Assembly: GCF_937958065.1 (NCBI RefSeq)
Contig: NZ_CALFXI010000100.1
Location: 62,001 to 126,000, forward strand
DNA length: 64,000 nt
Origin: an uncultured Steroidobacter sp.
Lineage (GTDB): Bacteria > Pseudomonadota > Gammaproteobacteria > Steroidobacterales > Steroidobacteraceae
Direction: 5' to 3'
Shown: one piece after another, positions 51,337 to 60,135 of the stretch
Layout: each line of letters opens with the position of its first letter
How positions within the stretch are numbered: position 1 is the first letter of the stretch
Notes under the pieces: model-generated
The model's input: only the letters and a program-made list of their open reading frames with translations
Database searches by the model: none
What the model was told of the DNA's origin: nothing
Program-made: the position numbers and the translations under genes

Positions 51337-51885
51337 TCACCACATCAGATCGTCCGGGACGACATAGTCCTTGTACGGATCGTCCTCGGCCGGCTTGGAT
51401 TCTTCGGCGTTCAGCTTGACGACGGCGCGTTCGTCGCGCTCCCGGATGCGCTCGGCGATCTCCGGCAGCACCAGGTCGTACTTGCCTTCGCAGCGGGCGA
51501 TCATGACCGTGCCGGCGATCAGCTTTTCGCGCAAGGCCGTGTCGGCGGTGATCCGACGCACCTTGCCGCGATCGATGAAATTGAAATATTCCTCGCTGTC
51601 CGGCTTGGGCAGCCGATGCTGCTCGATGAGCTGCTTGATCTGCGCCCAGCGCTCCTTACGCTCCTGATTTTCCTGGCGCTTGCGGTTCAGCTCGGCATCG
51701 CGCGCGGCTTTCTCGGCCTGCGCCTTCGCGCGCGCTTCGGCAGCCCGCTTTTCCTGCTCGGCACGCAGCTGACGGTTCTTGGCCTGCTGATGTTGCTGCT
51801 GCTTCTGCTGGTTTTCGGCCTGGCGCGCCTGCTTCTTGTTGCCCAGGCCGGCGGCCAGCAACTGCTCGCGCAATGACATGCTCAT
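51337..51885 (-). CDS. DUF2058 family protein (YaiL-like)
   Basis: A 182-residue cytoplasmic protein of unknown role, possibly nucleoprotein/ribosome-linked. The N-terminus MSMSLREQLLAAGLGNKKQARQ is characteristic. A Lys/Arg/Gln/Glu-rich coiled-coil stretch (about 18-85) precedes a C-terminal globular domain (EEYFNFIDRGKVRRITADTALREKLIAGTVMIARCEGKYDLVLPEIAERI). GGAG 8 nt before the ATG supports 51885; the second Met (51879) is possible. Confidence 0.87.
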   Translation of the reverse strand: MSMSLREQLLAAGLGNKKQARQAENQQKQQQHQQAKNRQLRAEQEKRAAEARAKAQAEKAARDAELNRKRQENQERKERWAQIKQLIEQHRLPKPDSEEYFNFIDRGKVRRITADTALREKLIAGTVMIARCEGKYDLVLPEIAERIRERDERAVVKLNAEESKPAEDDPYKDYVVPDDLMW

Positions 51886-51970
51886 CTCGAAGGCTCCGCA
51901 CGGACTCCTTGGGGGACGGCGCCATTCTACGCAAACCACCGTCGGGCGGGAGTGCGAGCCGCCCGGAATC

Positions 51971-52912
51971 TCACGCCGATTGAAGTCCGCCGCCGCGCAC
52001 CGTCTCTATCTCCCGCCGCGGCGGGGCACCGAACAGGCGTCGATACTCGCGACTGAATTGCGACGGACTTTCATAACCCACGCGATGCGCAGCCGCGGCG
52101 GCCTCCAGGCCTTCGGTGAGCATCAAGCGGCGCGCCTCGTGCAGGCGCAGGTGTTTCTGGAACTGCATCGGCGACATGGCCGTCACCGCCTTGAACCGGT
52201 GGTGCAACGACGATTCGCTCATGTGCGCGGCCGCGGCCAGGTCTTCGATGCGCAGCGACTCGGTGAATCGCCTGCGCAACAGCTCGATGGCACGCGCCAC
52301 CCGATTCACCTGACTGTCGACGACACACAACTCACGCAATCGATGCCCCAACTCGCCGGTGAGCACTCGATAGTGAATCTCTCTCAGCACCAGCGGCGCG
52401 AGAATCGCCGCATCTCGCGGCTGCTCCAGCAACCGTGTCAGTCGCAAAACGGCATCGAGCAGTTGCGGACTGGTACGCGCGACATACAGCCCACGATCGG
52501 TCGAAGGCGGCACGGCGCTGCGGCCAACTTGCAACAGCAGCTCGCCGATCGTGCGCGCATCGAGCTCGAGACGCAGACACAGATACGGCTTCTCGGGCGT
52601 GGCCTCGATGACATGACCGATCGCCGGCAACGTCACCGACACAGTGAGGTAATTCAACGCGTCGTAGTAATAGATCTCGTCGCCGAGCACCGCGCGCTTC
52701 TTTCCTTGCACCACGATGCAAAGACTCGGGTCGTACAACGACGGCGTGGGCATGGACGGCGAACTGGATCGGATCACGGTCAGCGCCGGAATGGCGGACG
52801 GATGCACGCCGTCGGTGGGCGTCAAACGCATCACCAGCGCGGCCAGCTCGGCCTGCTGCTGATCCAGATTGGGCTCGACGGCGCGATCGGAAATGGGAAG
52901 GGCGGCGCTCAT
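51971..52912 (-). CDS. AraC-family transcriptional regulator
   Basis: A 313-residue regulator. The N-terminal cupin-like AraC_N/Cupin_6 ligand domain (about 20-180; SLCIVVQGKKRAVLGDEIYYYDALNYLTVSV) binds an unknown effector. The C-terminal AraC/XylS double helix-turn-helix spans about 205-305 (FTESLRIEDLAAAAHMSESSLHHRFKAVTAMSPMQFQKHLRLHEARRLM, AAAAHRVGYESPSQFSREYRRLFG). No adjacent divergent target is obvious. Confidence 0.92.
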   Translation of the reverse strand: MSAALPISDRAVEPNLDQQQAELAALVMRLTPTDGVHPSAIPALTVIRSSSPSMPTPSLYDPSLCIVVQGKKRAVLGDEIYYYDALNYLTVSVTLPAIGHVIEATPEKPYLCLRLELDARTIGELLLQVGRSAVPPSTDRGLYVARTSPQLLDAVLRLTRLLEQPRDAAILAPLVLREIHYRVLTGELGHRLRELCVVDSQVNRVARAIELLRRRFTESLRIEDLAAAAHMSESSLHHRFKAVTAMSPMQFQKHLRLHEARRLMLTEGLEAAAAAHRVGYESPSQFSREYRRLFGAPPRREIETVRGGGLQSA

Positions 52913-53194
52913 GGCTGCGGCCTGCGGAAGCTGGGGGTAAACGACGTCCCCGATCGGGCAAGGTTGCCAGTGCTTGAAATGCTCCCTCGAGCAGAACCGG
53001 TATGCCGAGTTTCGAGCATGGGGCTGGCCACTTCGCGATGATCAGGCTATTCGATCGGCCAATTATCAGCATAGTTCAGCTTCGGTGCGCCACGCGAGCC
53101 CGCCATCTTTGCAGGATCGGGCAAGAATCGCCCAGGAATCGGACAGTCGCGAGCGCACCGCTGACGGCCCTGTCAGGCTGCCGATAGCCCGCCG

Positions 53195-53905
53195 TCAGGT
53201 GCCGGCTACACTGAACAGCCGTTCGCGATCGGCGGCGGCGAGCAGGCGCCATTGACCTTCGGGCAGATCGCCCAGTTCGAGCCCACCGATGCGGCTGCGG
53301 TGCAGCTTTTCGACATGATTGCCGACCGCTGCAAACATCCGGCGCGCCTGATGATAACGACCTTCGGTCAGCGTCAGCCTTGCCTGCCTGGGCCCGAGCA
53401 CTTCCAGCTTCGCCGGCGCAAGCGGCTCGCGCTCGGATTCGAGCATCAACTTGCCACTCGCGAATAGTTTTGTTTCGTCGCCGCGCAGATCGCGCGCCAG
53501 CGTTGCCTCGTAGACTTTCGGCAGCTTGGCTTTGGGCGCGACGATCTTGTGCAGCAGCTTGCCGTCATCGGTCATCAGCAACAGCCCGGTAGTGTCGCGA
53601 TCGAGCCGGCCCACCGTGGCCACGATCGGATCGCGATGACGAAACCGCGTCGGCAATAAGTCATAAACGATCTGACCGGGATCGCTGGTCGAGCAGGTGT
53701 AGCCCACCGGCTTGTTCATCATGAGCAGCAGACCCGGCGCCGGATCCAGCGGCTCGCCATCGATGAGCACGCGCGCATGCTCGACCTTGTCGTCCGAGTA
53801 CAGCACCTCGCCGTCGACGTCGGTGATGCGGCCGTCGCGAAAGATCGCGAGCACTTCCTTGCGACTGCCGTAGCCGAGATTGGCGATGAGCTTGAGCAAT
53901 TTCAT
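53195..53905 (-). CDS. rsuA: 16S rRNA pseudouridine synthase, RsuA family
   Basis: A 236-residue enzyme converting a uridine of 16S rRNA to pseudouridine. S4-like RNA-binding domain 1 to about 55 (MKLLKLIANLGYGSRKEVLAIFRDGRI). The catalytic core has the Asp in GRLDRDTTGLLLMTDDG, LPKVYEATLARD and TEGRYHQARRMFAAVGNHVEKLHRSRIGGL. The ATG overlaps the preceding rsmC-like stop by 4 nt, so it belongs to a three-gene operon with rsmC and an aminotransferase. Confidence 0.88.
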   Translation of the reverse strand: MKLLKLIANLGYGSRKEVLAIFRDGRITDVDGEVLYSDDKVEHARVLIDGEPLDPAPGLLLMMNKPVGYTCSTSDPGQIVYDLLPTRFRHRDPIVATVGRLDRDTTGLLLMTDDGKLLHKIVAPKAKLPKVYEATLARDLRGDETKLFASGKLMLESEREPLAPAKLEVLGPRQARLTLTEGRYHQARRMFAAVGNHVEKLHRSRIGGLELGDLPEGQWRLLAAADRERLFSVAGT

Positions 53906-54987
53906 CGGGCGGCCTTGTCGGATTTCCGGGCCGACTTCGCACGCACCGCTTCGATGATCTTGTAGCCGTGCTGTTGAGCGACCGCGCGCACGCTCTCGAA
54001 GCTCTCGCTCAACACGTTCTCGTACGGCAAGTGACGGTTCGCCACCAGCCACAGCTTGCCGCCGGGACGCAGCGAATCGGCGGCTACCGCGATGAAACGA
54101 CGGCCGATATCGGGCCGATCGATCCCCCGCTGCGCATGGAACGGCGGATTGGTGACGATGACGTCGTATGTATCGGGCAATCCTGCCGCCACGTCGTGCC
54201 AGCGATAGTCGATGGGCGTGCGAGCTTCGAAGCTCTGCAGATTCACGCGCGCCAGCTCCAGCGCACGATTCTCCGCCTCGTACACATCGAGCGCGGTGAT
54301 GCCGGGACAGCGCGTCAGCAGCTCGGCCGACAAATAGCCGAAACCGGCACCGAGATCGGCAGCGCGACCCGCCAGGGTCTTCGGCAGGTGCTCCGCGAGC
54401 AATGCAGAGGCCACATCGATCCGATCCCACGCAAAGATTCCGGGCCGGCTCATGAAACGGCCTTCGGCGATGGGGCGCGGCGCGTCGAGCTCCTGCCAAT
54501 GCGCGATCAAAGAAACATTCAGCCGCGCCAGCGAGGCCGTCCAGAACACGCGGCATTTGTTCTTGCTCATCGTCTCGACCTCGCCGGTGAGCTGAGCCAG
54601 ATCGGCCTCGCTCGAGCGAGCGCCCTCGTCGTTGCTCTGGCTGACGATGATGCGACCGCCGGGCTTGGTCATCGCCACGGCGCGCGCCATGAGCGCACGT
54701 GCCTCGTCACGTTGACGAGGCGGCAATATCAGCACCAGCTCATAGGTTTTCGCCGCGCCAGGCACGTTGACGGCCACGCCGGCTCGCGCCAGCGCGTCCG
54801 CTTCGGGCTTGAAGCTTTGCTCACAAACCAGCCCGGGCAGCGGCCGCTCGTGCAGCGGCCAACCATCCCGCGCGCGAAGAAACATCGCGCCGCCTGCGGA
54901 CCCACTTTGCGTTGGCCAAGGCAGGCGGCCTTCACTGAATGGCAGGAAGAGCGTTTCGAGCGCGGCGTCGCTGCGATCAGCCGGCAT
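53902..54987 (-). CDS. rsmC: 16S rRNA guanine-N2 methyltransferase, RsmC/RlmG type
   Basis: A 361-residue SAM-dependent rRNA methyltransferase with an inactive N-terminal half (about 1-165) and an active C-terminal half. The latter has the SAM motif AADLGAGFGYLSAELL, the acidic DVYEAENRALELARVN, and the catalytic NPPF in YDVIVTNPPFHAQRGI. The start at 54987 overlaps the upstream aminotransferase stop by 11 nt, and the stop overlaps the rsuA start. RsmC targets G1207; RlmG targets 23S rRNA, so the exact base is not certain. Confidence 0.85.
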   Translation of the reverse strand: MPADRSDAALETLFLPFSEGRLPWPTQSGSAGGAMFLRARDGWPLHERPLPGLVCEQSFKPEADALARAGVAVNVPGAAKTYELVLILPPRQRDEARALMARAVAMTKPGGRIIVSQSNDEGARSSEADLAQLTGEVETMSKNKCRVFWTASLARLNVSLIAHWQELDAPRPIAEGRFMSRPGIFAWDRIDVASALLAEHLPKTLAGRAADLGAGFGYLSAELLTRCPGITALDVYEAENRALELARVNLQSFEARTPIDYRWHDVAAGLPDTYDVIVTNPPFHAQRGIDRPDIGRRFIAVAADSLRPGGKLWLVANRHLPYENVLSESFESVRAVAQQHGYKIIEAVRAKSARKSDKAAR

Positions 54988-56260
54988 GTGACTGCAACAG
55001 CTTCTCGGTCGCGGCCAGCAGCACGCACACCGCGACACCTTGCACCGCTTCGGTCACTTCGGCCAGTTCCGGGAAGCTCGGCGCAATGCGGATGAAACGA
55101 TCTTGCGGATCCTTGCCGAGCGGATGCGTCGCGCCCGCCGGCGTGAGCTCCACACCAGCTTCTTTCGCCAGCTGCACGACGCGCTTGGCGCAGCCGTCGA
55201 GCACTTCGAGCGAAATGAAATAGCCGCCCTTGGGCCGCGTCCACTGCGCCACACCCGTGCCGCCGAGCACTTTCTCGAAGGTCTCCAGCACCTGCTCGAA
55301 CTTGGGGGCAAGGATTTCGCGATGCCGATCCATCAGCGCCGCCACGCCGCCGTTGCTGTTGAACAAGCGCAGATGACGCAGCTGATTGACCTTGTCGCCG
55401 CCGATGGTCCGCATGCTCATGTTCTTCAAGTACCACGCCGAGTTGTCCTTGGAGCTCGCGAACAGAGCGACGCCGGCGCCGGCGAACGTGATCTTGGAGG
55501 TCGAACCGAAGATGAATGCGCGATTCGGATTGCCGTGGCGCGCGCAGAGCTCGTCGATGTTTGCGATCTCGATGCGCTCCGCCGTCAGGTGATGCACGGC
55601 GTAGGCGTTATCCCAGAACAAACGAAAGTCGCGCGCGGCCGTCTTCATCTTCGCCAGGCGCTCGATGGTTTCGTTCGAATACACCGTGCCGCACGGGTTG
55701 CTGTATTTCGGTACGCACCACATGCCCTTGATCTGCGGATCGGCGGCCACCAGCCGCTCCACCGCATCCATGTCCGGGCCCGTCTCCAGCATGGGCACGG
55801 GAATCATCTCGATACCGAACTGCGCGCAGATGGAAAAATGACGGTCGTAGCCCGGCACCGGGCAGATGAAAGCGACCCGCGATTCGCGCGACCAGGGCTT
55901 GTCGCTGTCGACAGTGCCCTTCAGCATCGAATACACGACGGCGTCGTGCATCAGCGAGAGACTGGCGTTGTCGCCGAGGATCACGCGATCCGGACTGACA
56001 CCGAAGATTGGCGCCAACTGCGCGCGCAGCTCCGGCAGGCCCTGCAGCTCGCCGTAGTTGCGAGTGTCCACGCCGCCGGCCATGTAGTCGGCGCCGGGCA
56101 GGCTCAGCAGCTCGTTGCACAGGTCCAGCTGTTTCGACGACGGTTTGCCACGGGTCAGATTCAACTTCAGCTTGCGCTCGGCAAAAGCCTGGTAGCGGCG
56201 GCGGATGTCTTCGTGGACGGCGCGCAGGTCGTTGGCGCCTAAAGTCGTCAGGTTGGACAT
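54977..56260 (-). CDS. Aspartate aminotransferase, subgroup Ic (MocR-type domain)
   Basis: A 427-residue PLP enzyme. The N-terminal motif NLTRGKPSSKQLDLCNELL at about 34-52 is specific to the subgroup Ic aspartate aminotransferases. Other features are YGELQGLPELR, PVPGYDRHFSI, PKYSNPCGTVYS and the PLP Lys256 in FGSTSKITFAGAGVA. It would interconvert aspartate/oxaloacetate and glutamate/2-oxoglutarate. The ATG at 56260 is chosen because homology starts there; the open frame extends 41 codons upstream without support. First gene of an operon with rsmC and rsuA, divergent from panE. Confidence 0.9.
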   Translation of the reverse strand: MSNLTTLGANDLRAVHEDIRRRYQAFAERKLKLNLTRGKPSSKQLDLCNELLSLPGADYMAGGVDTRNYGELQGLPELRAQLAPIFGVSPDRVILGDNASLSLMHDAVVYSMLKGTVDSDKPWSRESRVAFICPVPGYDRHFSICAQFGIEMIPVPMLETGPDMDAVERLVAADPQIKGMWCVPKYSNPCGTVYSNETIERLAKMKTAARDFRLFWDNAYAVHHLTAERIEIANIDELCARHGNPNRAFIFGSTSKITFAGAGVALFASSKDNSAWYLKNMSMRTIGGDKVNQLRHLRLFNSNGGVAALMDRHREILAPKFEQVLETFEKVLGGTGVAQWTRPKGGYFISLEVLDGCAKRVVQLAKEAGVELTPAGATHPLGKDPQDRFIRIAPSFPELAEVTEAVQGVAVCVLLAATEKLLQSHAG

Positions 56261-56366
56261 GGGTGGCTGAAGCTCGGGCCGGTACGGCCGGTTGAGGGTA
56301 AATTCGCGGCTGCGGATCTTAGCGCTAAACTCAAAAAATCCCAGCAAGACAGGCCCATTCCCAGAC

Positions 56367-57299
56367 ATGACCTCCATCCTCATCGTTGGTGCCGGCGCGG
56401 TCGGTGCTCTGTTCGGCTCGGCGCTGGCCCGTCAGGGGGCCCAGGTTGCGGTGGTCTGTCGGTCGGATTACGACGTGGTGTCGCGTGAGGGTTACGACAT
56501 CGTCAGCCCGCTGCTCGGCAACCATCGGTTCCGGCCGCACGCGGTGTTCAGAGAGGTGGCCGAATGCAAGACGCCGCCGGATTACCTCGTTCTGACGGTC
56601 AAAGTGCTGGAGGGTGTGGATCGTGCCGCGCTGATCCGCCCCGCCGTCGGACCCAGGACGGTCATCGTATTGATCGAGAACGGCGTGGACATCGAAGCGG
56701 AGATCGCCGCCGCGTTCCCGGAGAACGAGATCCTGAGCGGCCTCGCGCTGGTGGGGGTGGGGCGCAGCGGGCCGGGCCAGGTGAATCACCAATCCCTGGG
56801 CCAGCTGAACCTGGGTCGCTACCCGAACGGCAGCTCACCGGCCGCGGAGCACCTTGCTGCCTTGTTCAACGGCGGCGGCATCGGCTGCAGGCTGACGGAC
56901 AACGTCGTCGGCGCGCGCTGGCAGAAGGCGGTCTGGAACGCGACATTCAATCCGATTTCCATCACCGGCGGCACGCTCGATACCGCGATCATGCTCGGCA
57001 CGCCCGAGTCGACGGCCTTCATTCAGCGCGCGATGGAAGAAGTCTGCGCGGTGGCCGCGGCGGCGGGCTATCCCATGCCGCCGAAGCTGATCGAGCAATT
57101 GATCGGCAGCACCCGGGCCATTCCGCCCTACCACACCAGCATGGCGCAGGATTACAGGAACGGCCGGCCGATGGAGATCGAGGCGATCCTGGGCAACACG
57201 GTGCGCGCCGCCCGCAGGCACGGGGTCGGCACGCCGATCCTGGAGACCCTGTACGCGCTGGCGAAAATGATCGAACGAAATGTGCGCGAAGCGAGCTAG
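56367..57299 (+). CDS. panE: 2-dehydropantoate 2-reductase (PanE/ApbA family)
   Basis: A 310-residue NADPH-dependent reductase. Rossmann motif ILIVGAGAVGALFGSALA at 4-21, VLTVKVLE, LIENGVD, a catalytic Lys in GARWQKAVWNATFNPIS, and AQDYRNGRPMEIEAILGNTVRAARRHGVGTPILETLYALAK at the end. It reduces ketopantoate for coenzyme A synthesis, though many family members act on other 2-oxo acids. ATG at 56367 fits the Rossmann start. Convergent with the small unknown gene 3 nt away. Confidence 0.88.
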   Translation: MTSILIVGAGAVGALFGSALARQGAQVAVVCRSDYDVVSREGYDIVSPLLGNHRFRPHAVFREVAECKTPPDYLVLTVKVLEGVDRAALIRPAVGPRTVIVLIENGVDIEAEIAAAFPENEILSGLALVGVGRSGPGQVNHQSLGQLNLGRYPNGSSPAAEHLAALFNGGGIGCRLTDNVVGARWQKAVWNATFNPISITGGTLDTAIMLGTPESTAFIQRAMEEVCAVAAAAGYPMPPKLIEQLIGSTRAIPPYHTSMAQDYRNGRPMEIEAILGNTVRAARRHGVGTPILETLYALAKMIERNVREAS

Positions 57300-57301
57300 C
57301 G

Positions 57302-57601
57302 TCAGGTACCGGCGGCTTTGTTCTTGGCCTTCGGCGGCTGCCTGACCGCGTGCAGCACGTTGTCCGCGACCCGGGACATCCAGCCGCCGGAGTACAGCAT
57401 CATCTTCAACGTGTGCAGCAGCACCTGGCCCGGCCCTTCCACGGCCAGCCGGCAGTCTTCTTCGATCTTGCAATTCTGCATCTCGAAGAGCCCGTTGCCC
57501 TCGATGATCAGATTGGTGTCCTTGAAGTGGCAATCGACGAACGCCTTGCCGTCAAGGACCACGCGCTGCCCGGTGAAGGTTTTCCCGCGTACCGTCTTCA
57601 T
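57302..57601 (-). CDS. Small unknown protein with beta-helix-like pattern
   Basis: A 99-residue protein of unknown function. The pattern TGQRVVLDGKAFVDCHFKDTNLIIEGNGLFEMQNCKIEEDCRLAVEG resembles one or two rungs of a right-handed beta-helix (pentapeptide/DUF-like), followed by a helix and a Lys-rich tail. No strong Shine-Dalgarno precedes the ATG. Codon use and position between convergent and divergent genes support a real gene. Confidence 0.6.
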   Translation of the reverse strand: MKTVRGKTFTGQRVVLDGKAFVDCHFKDTNLIIEGNGLFEMQNCKIEEDCRLAVEGPGQVLLHTLKMMLYSGGWMSRVADNVLHAVRQPPKAKNKAAGT

Positions 57602-57718
57602 CTTTATGTAACTTCGAAAGTGACCGGCGCTGCGAACGCCATGTGAGCGAGGCGGTCTTTCTACACGAATGCGCCGGCTCTTGCACGGCCCGGCGGCATC
57701 GGGGAAGCTGCCGGCCGC

Positions 57719-58543
57719 ATGCGTCTATGTAGATTCGATACCGACAGCCTGGGTGTGCTTCGCGGCGACATGATCGTCGATGTGAGCTCGGTCCTGGAAT
57801 CCCTCCCCGCCGAGCGCTGGCCGCTGCCGCACGGGGACCTGTTCATCGGCAGCTTCGACCGGCTGTACGCGGTGATCGAGGAGGCGGCGCTCTCCGGCGT
57901 GCCCCGCCACGTGGCGGACTGTGCGCTGAAGAGCCCGATCCCCAATCCCAGCAAGATTCTCGGCGCGCTCAATAACTACCACGAGCCCGCCGACGACGCG
58001 GACTATCCGGTCAGCACGCTGGATCGCGATGGACTGTTCCTGAAGGCCAGCACCTCGGTGATCGGCCCGTCCGAGGGCATCGAGCTGCTGCCCGGCCGGC
58101 AACACGAACACGAAGTGGAGCTGGCGGTCGTCATCGGCTCCTGGTGTCGCAACGTCAGTCGCGAGCGCGCCATGGATCACGTGATGGGCTACACGGTGGC
58201 GCTGGATATGACGGTCAAGGGCACCGAAGAGCGCAGCCTGCGCAAGTCCCTCGATGGGCACACGGTACTGGGCCCGTGGCTGATCACTCGCGATGAGATC
58301 GCGGATCCAGGCGCGCTGGGAATGTGGCTGCAGGTGAATCGTCAGTCGCGCCAGCGCGGCAATACCCGCAATCTGCTGAACGACGTGCCGCGCCTCATCG
58401 AATATGCGTCGTCATTTTTCACGCTGTATCCGGGCGACATCATTCTCACCGGCACGCCCCCGGGCGCCGGTCCGGTCGTGTCGGGCGACACCATCGATGC
58501 CGGCATCGTCGGCATCGGCTCGATGCGCGTCGAAGTGCGCTGA
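57719..58543 (+). CDS. FAH-family hydrolase (second copy)
   Basis: A 274-residue fumarylacetoacetate hydrolase-fold enzyme. It has a 60-residue N-terminal domain, then LGALNNYHEPADD, the metal-binding HEHEVELAVVIG, GYTVALDMTVKGTEERSLRKSLDGHTVLGPWL and the C-terminal GDIILTGTPPGAGPV. The usual DxTxRD motif reads DMTVKG, so the substrate class may differ from the short NagK-like enzyme at 4520. No pathway partner is adjacent. Confidence 0.85.
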   Translation: MRLCRFDTDSLGVLRGDMIVDVSSVLESLPAERWPLPHGDLFIGSFDRLYAVIEEAALSGVPRHVADCALKSPIPNPSKILGALNNYHEPADDADYPVSTLDRDGLFLKASTSVIGPSEGIELLPGRQHEHEVELAVVIGSWCRNVSRERAMDHVMGYTVALDMTVKGTEERSLRKSLDGHTVLGPWLITRDEIADPGALGMWLQVNRQSRQRGNTRNLLNDVPRLIEYASSFFTLYPGDIILTGTPPGAGPVVSGDTIDAGIVGIGSMRVEVR

Positions 58544-58563
58544 TTCGAGCGCCGGATAGAAGT

Positions 58564-58593
58564 CGGGGTCGTCGAACTGCTTCGACGACCCCG
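58564..58593. terminator. Perfect 13-bp hairpin
   Basis: CGGGGTCGTCGAA (58564-58576) pairs with TTCGACGACCCCG (58581-58593) over a CTGC loop, 20 nt after the FAH stop. No U-tract follows on either strand. It lies between two convergent genes. Confidence 0.6.
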
Positions 58594-58647
58594 CGCTACC
58601 TAATCAATAGCTAAGCTGATTACTAGTCCCTTCCCTGGGTGTGTCGA

Positions 58648-59889
58648 TCACTTCCCCTTACGCGGCTTTTTCGCCGCCTTCTTCTTTCCCCCTGAGCGCG
58701 TCTTGCTCCTCGTCACGGCTTTCTTCTTGGCTCCTTTCTTGGCCGCGGTTTTCTTGCTGCCGGCGCCTCGGGCCGCCGACTTCCTCGATTTCTTGCTGGA
58801 CTTCTTCTTGCCGCCCGACTTCTTGGCCGGTGCTTTCCTGGCGGGGCCCTTCCTGGCAGGCGCCTTCTTCGCCGGAGCCTTCTTCTTCTTCTTCGCGGGC
58901 GCCCGCTTGGCCGGCGCTTGCTCGGTCGGAGCTTCCGCGGGCGGAGCTTCCTTGGCCGGCGCCTTCTTCGCGGGGGCTCGCTTCCTGGCGGGCTTTTCAG
59001 CCGGAGCAGCGGGCGGTGTTTCGACCGGCGGCGCCTGCTCCTCGGCCGGCGTTTCCGGCTCCACCACGGGCGGCGTCGTCTCGGTATCGAGCTTCAACTG
59101 TTCAGGCTTCACCTTCTTCTCCTTCTTTTCTGACTTTTTCATGTTCGCCGCCGTGGCGTGGGCCGCGAACATCGCGCCCTGCGGGTCGACGGCCTGAAAG
59201 ATCCAATCGCCACCCGGCACTTCCATCGGGCCGTTGATCACCTTGCCGCCGGCGGACTTTACCTTCCTGGCGGTCTGGTTCACGTCCTTGACGTGCACAT
59301 AGCTCAACCAGGCCGGGCTCGAGCCGCTCATGGTCATCATGCCACCGAACGGTACATCGCCGAGACCATAGATCAGATATTTCCCCATCGGCCCCATGTC
59401 ATGCTCGACCAGGTTCTGCCAGCCGAACAGCGCGGAGTAGAAATCGAACGCACCTGCGTGGTCGGTGCTGACCAGCTCGTGCCAGGAATGCTCGCCCGGC
59501 TGCGGTGGCGTGATCTTGCCGTAGTCCTCGGCGGATTCATACACGCCGAACTTCGCACCGTACGGATCCTGCAGCACCGCGTAGCGGCTGCCGGTGGACA
59601 GCGTATCCACATCCTTCACCACCGAGCCGCCCTTCTGCTTCGCCAGCTCGATGGTCGCATCGATATCGCCGGTGCCAATGTATGGCAGCCAGTGCGGGGT
59701 GGAACCGTTGCCTGCAACGGTGGCGCCGATGGGGCCGCGCCGCGCGGCGAACATTACGTAAGAAGCATCCTCTTCCCAGGGCTGGGGCTTCCAGCCGATC
59801 GCCTTCCCATAGAACGCATGGGCGGCATTGGCGTCCGGCGTCACCAGCTCATGCCAGACGAATCGTCCACGGACACTCTGATCAGCCAT
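58648..59889 (-). CDS. Double VOC-domain protein fused to a histone-H1-like Lys/Ala/Pro tail
   Basis: A 413-residue protein. Two glyoxalase/bleomycin-resistance (VOC) domains (about 8-120, FVWHELVTPDANAAHAFYGKAIGW; about 134-245, HSWHELVSTDHAGAFDFYSALFGW) would form one paired-domain unit. A roughly 165-residue tail follows: a Glu/Pro/Thr-rich linker, then repeated PAKKAPA/KKAPARK units and a very basic C-terminus (KKKSSKKSRKSAARGAGSKKTAAKK...), like AlgP or histone H1 tails that bind DNA. VOC domains alone usually act as dioxygenases or isomerases or bind small ligands. RBS GAGGGAGA just before the ATG. Confidence 0.85.
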   Translation of the reverse strand: MADQSVRGRFVWHELVTPDANAAHAFYGKAIGWKPQPWEEDASYVMFAARRGPIGATVAGNGSTPHWLPYIGTGDIDATIELAKQKGGSVVKDVDTLSTGSRYAVLQDPYGAKFGVYESAEDYGKITPPQPGEHSWHELVSTDHAGAFDFYSALFGWQNLVEHDMGPMGKYLIYGLGDVPFGGMMTMSGSSPAWLSYVHVKDVNQTARKVKSAGGKVINGPMEVPGGDWIFQAVDPQGAMFAAHATAANMKKSEKKEKKVKPEQLKLDTETTPPVVEPETPAEEQAPPVETPPAAPAEKPARKRAPAKKAPAKEAPPAEAPTEQAPAKRAPAKKKKKAPAKKAPARKGPARKAPAKKSGGKKKSSKKSRKSAARGAGSKKTAAKKGAKKKAVTRSKTRSGGKKKAAKKPRKGK

Positions 59890-60135
59890 CGCGATCTCCC
59901 TCGATGAGAACTTTGTTAGGTAATCAAGCGGTCGTATCAAGAGACGTTCGTTGGCGGCTGAGCATACTCCGCTCGCTGGCGCAAAAGTAGTCAACGCTCG
60001 ATCGACGAACTCACATTGCATGCTGATGACGCGCGCGGCACATGCTGGAGCGGACGCAGACTTGCCAAAAACTGGCGATGAGGTACAACAGCACGCCAGG
60101 ACTCCCACCGTCATCGCAGCAATATCACGGATCTC

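Noticed and set aside
58601..58626. Short inverted repeat TAATCA...TGATTA after the FAH gene
   Set aside because: Imperfect and AT-rich; it could be a chance feature next to the clear hairpin at 58564-58593.
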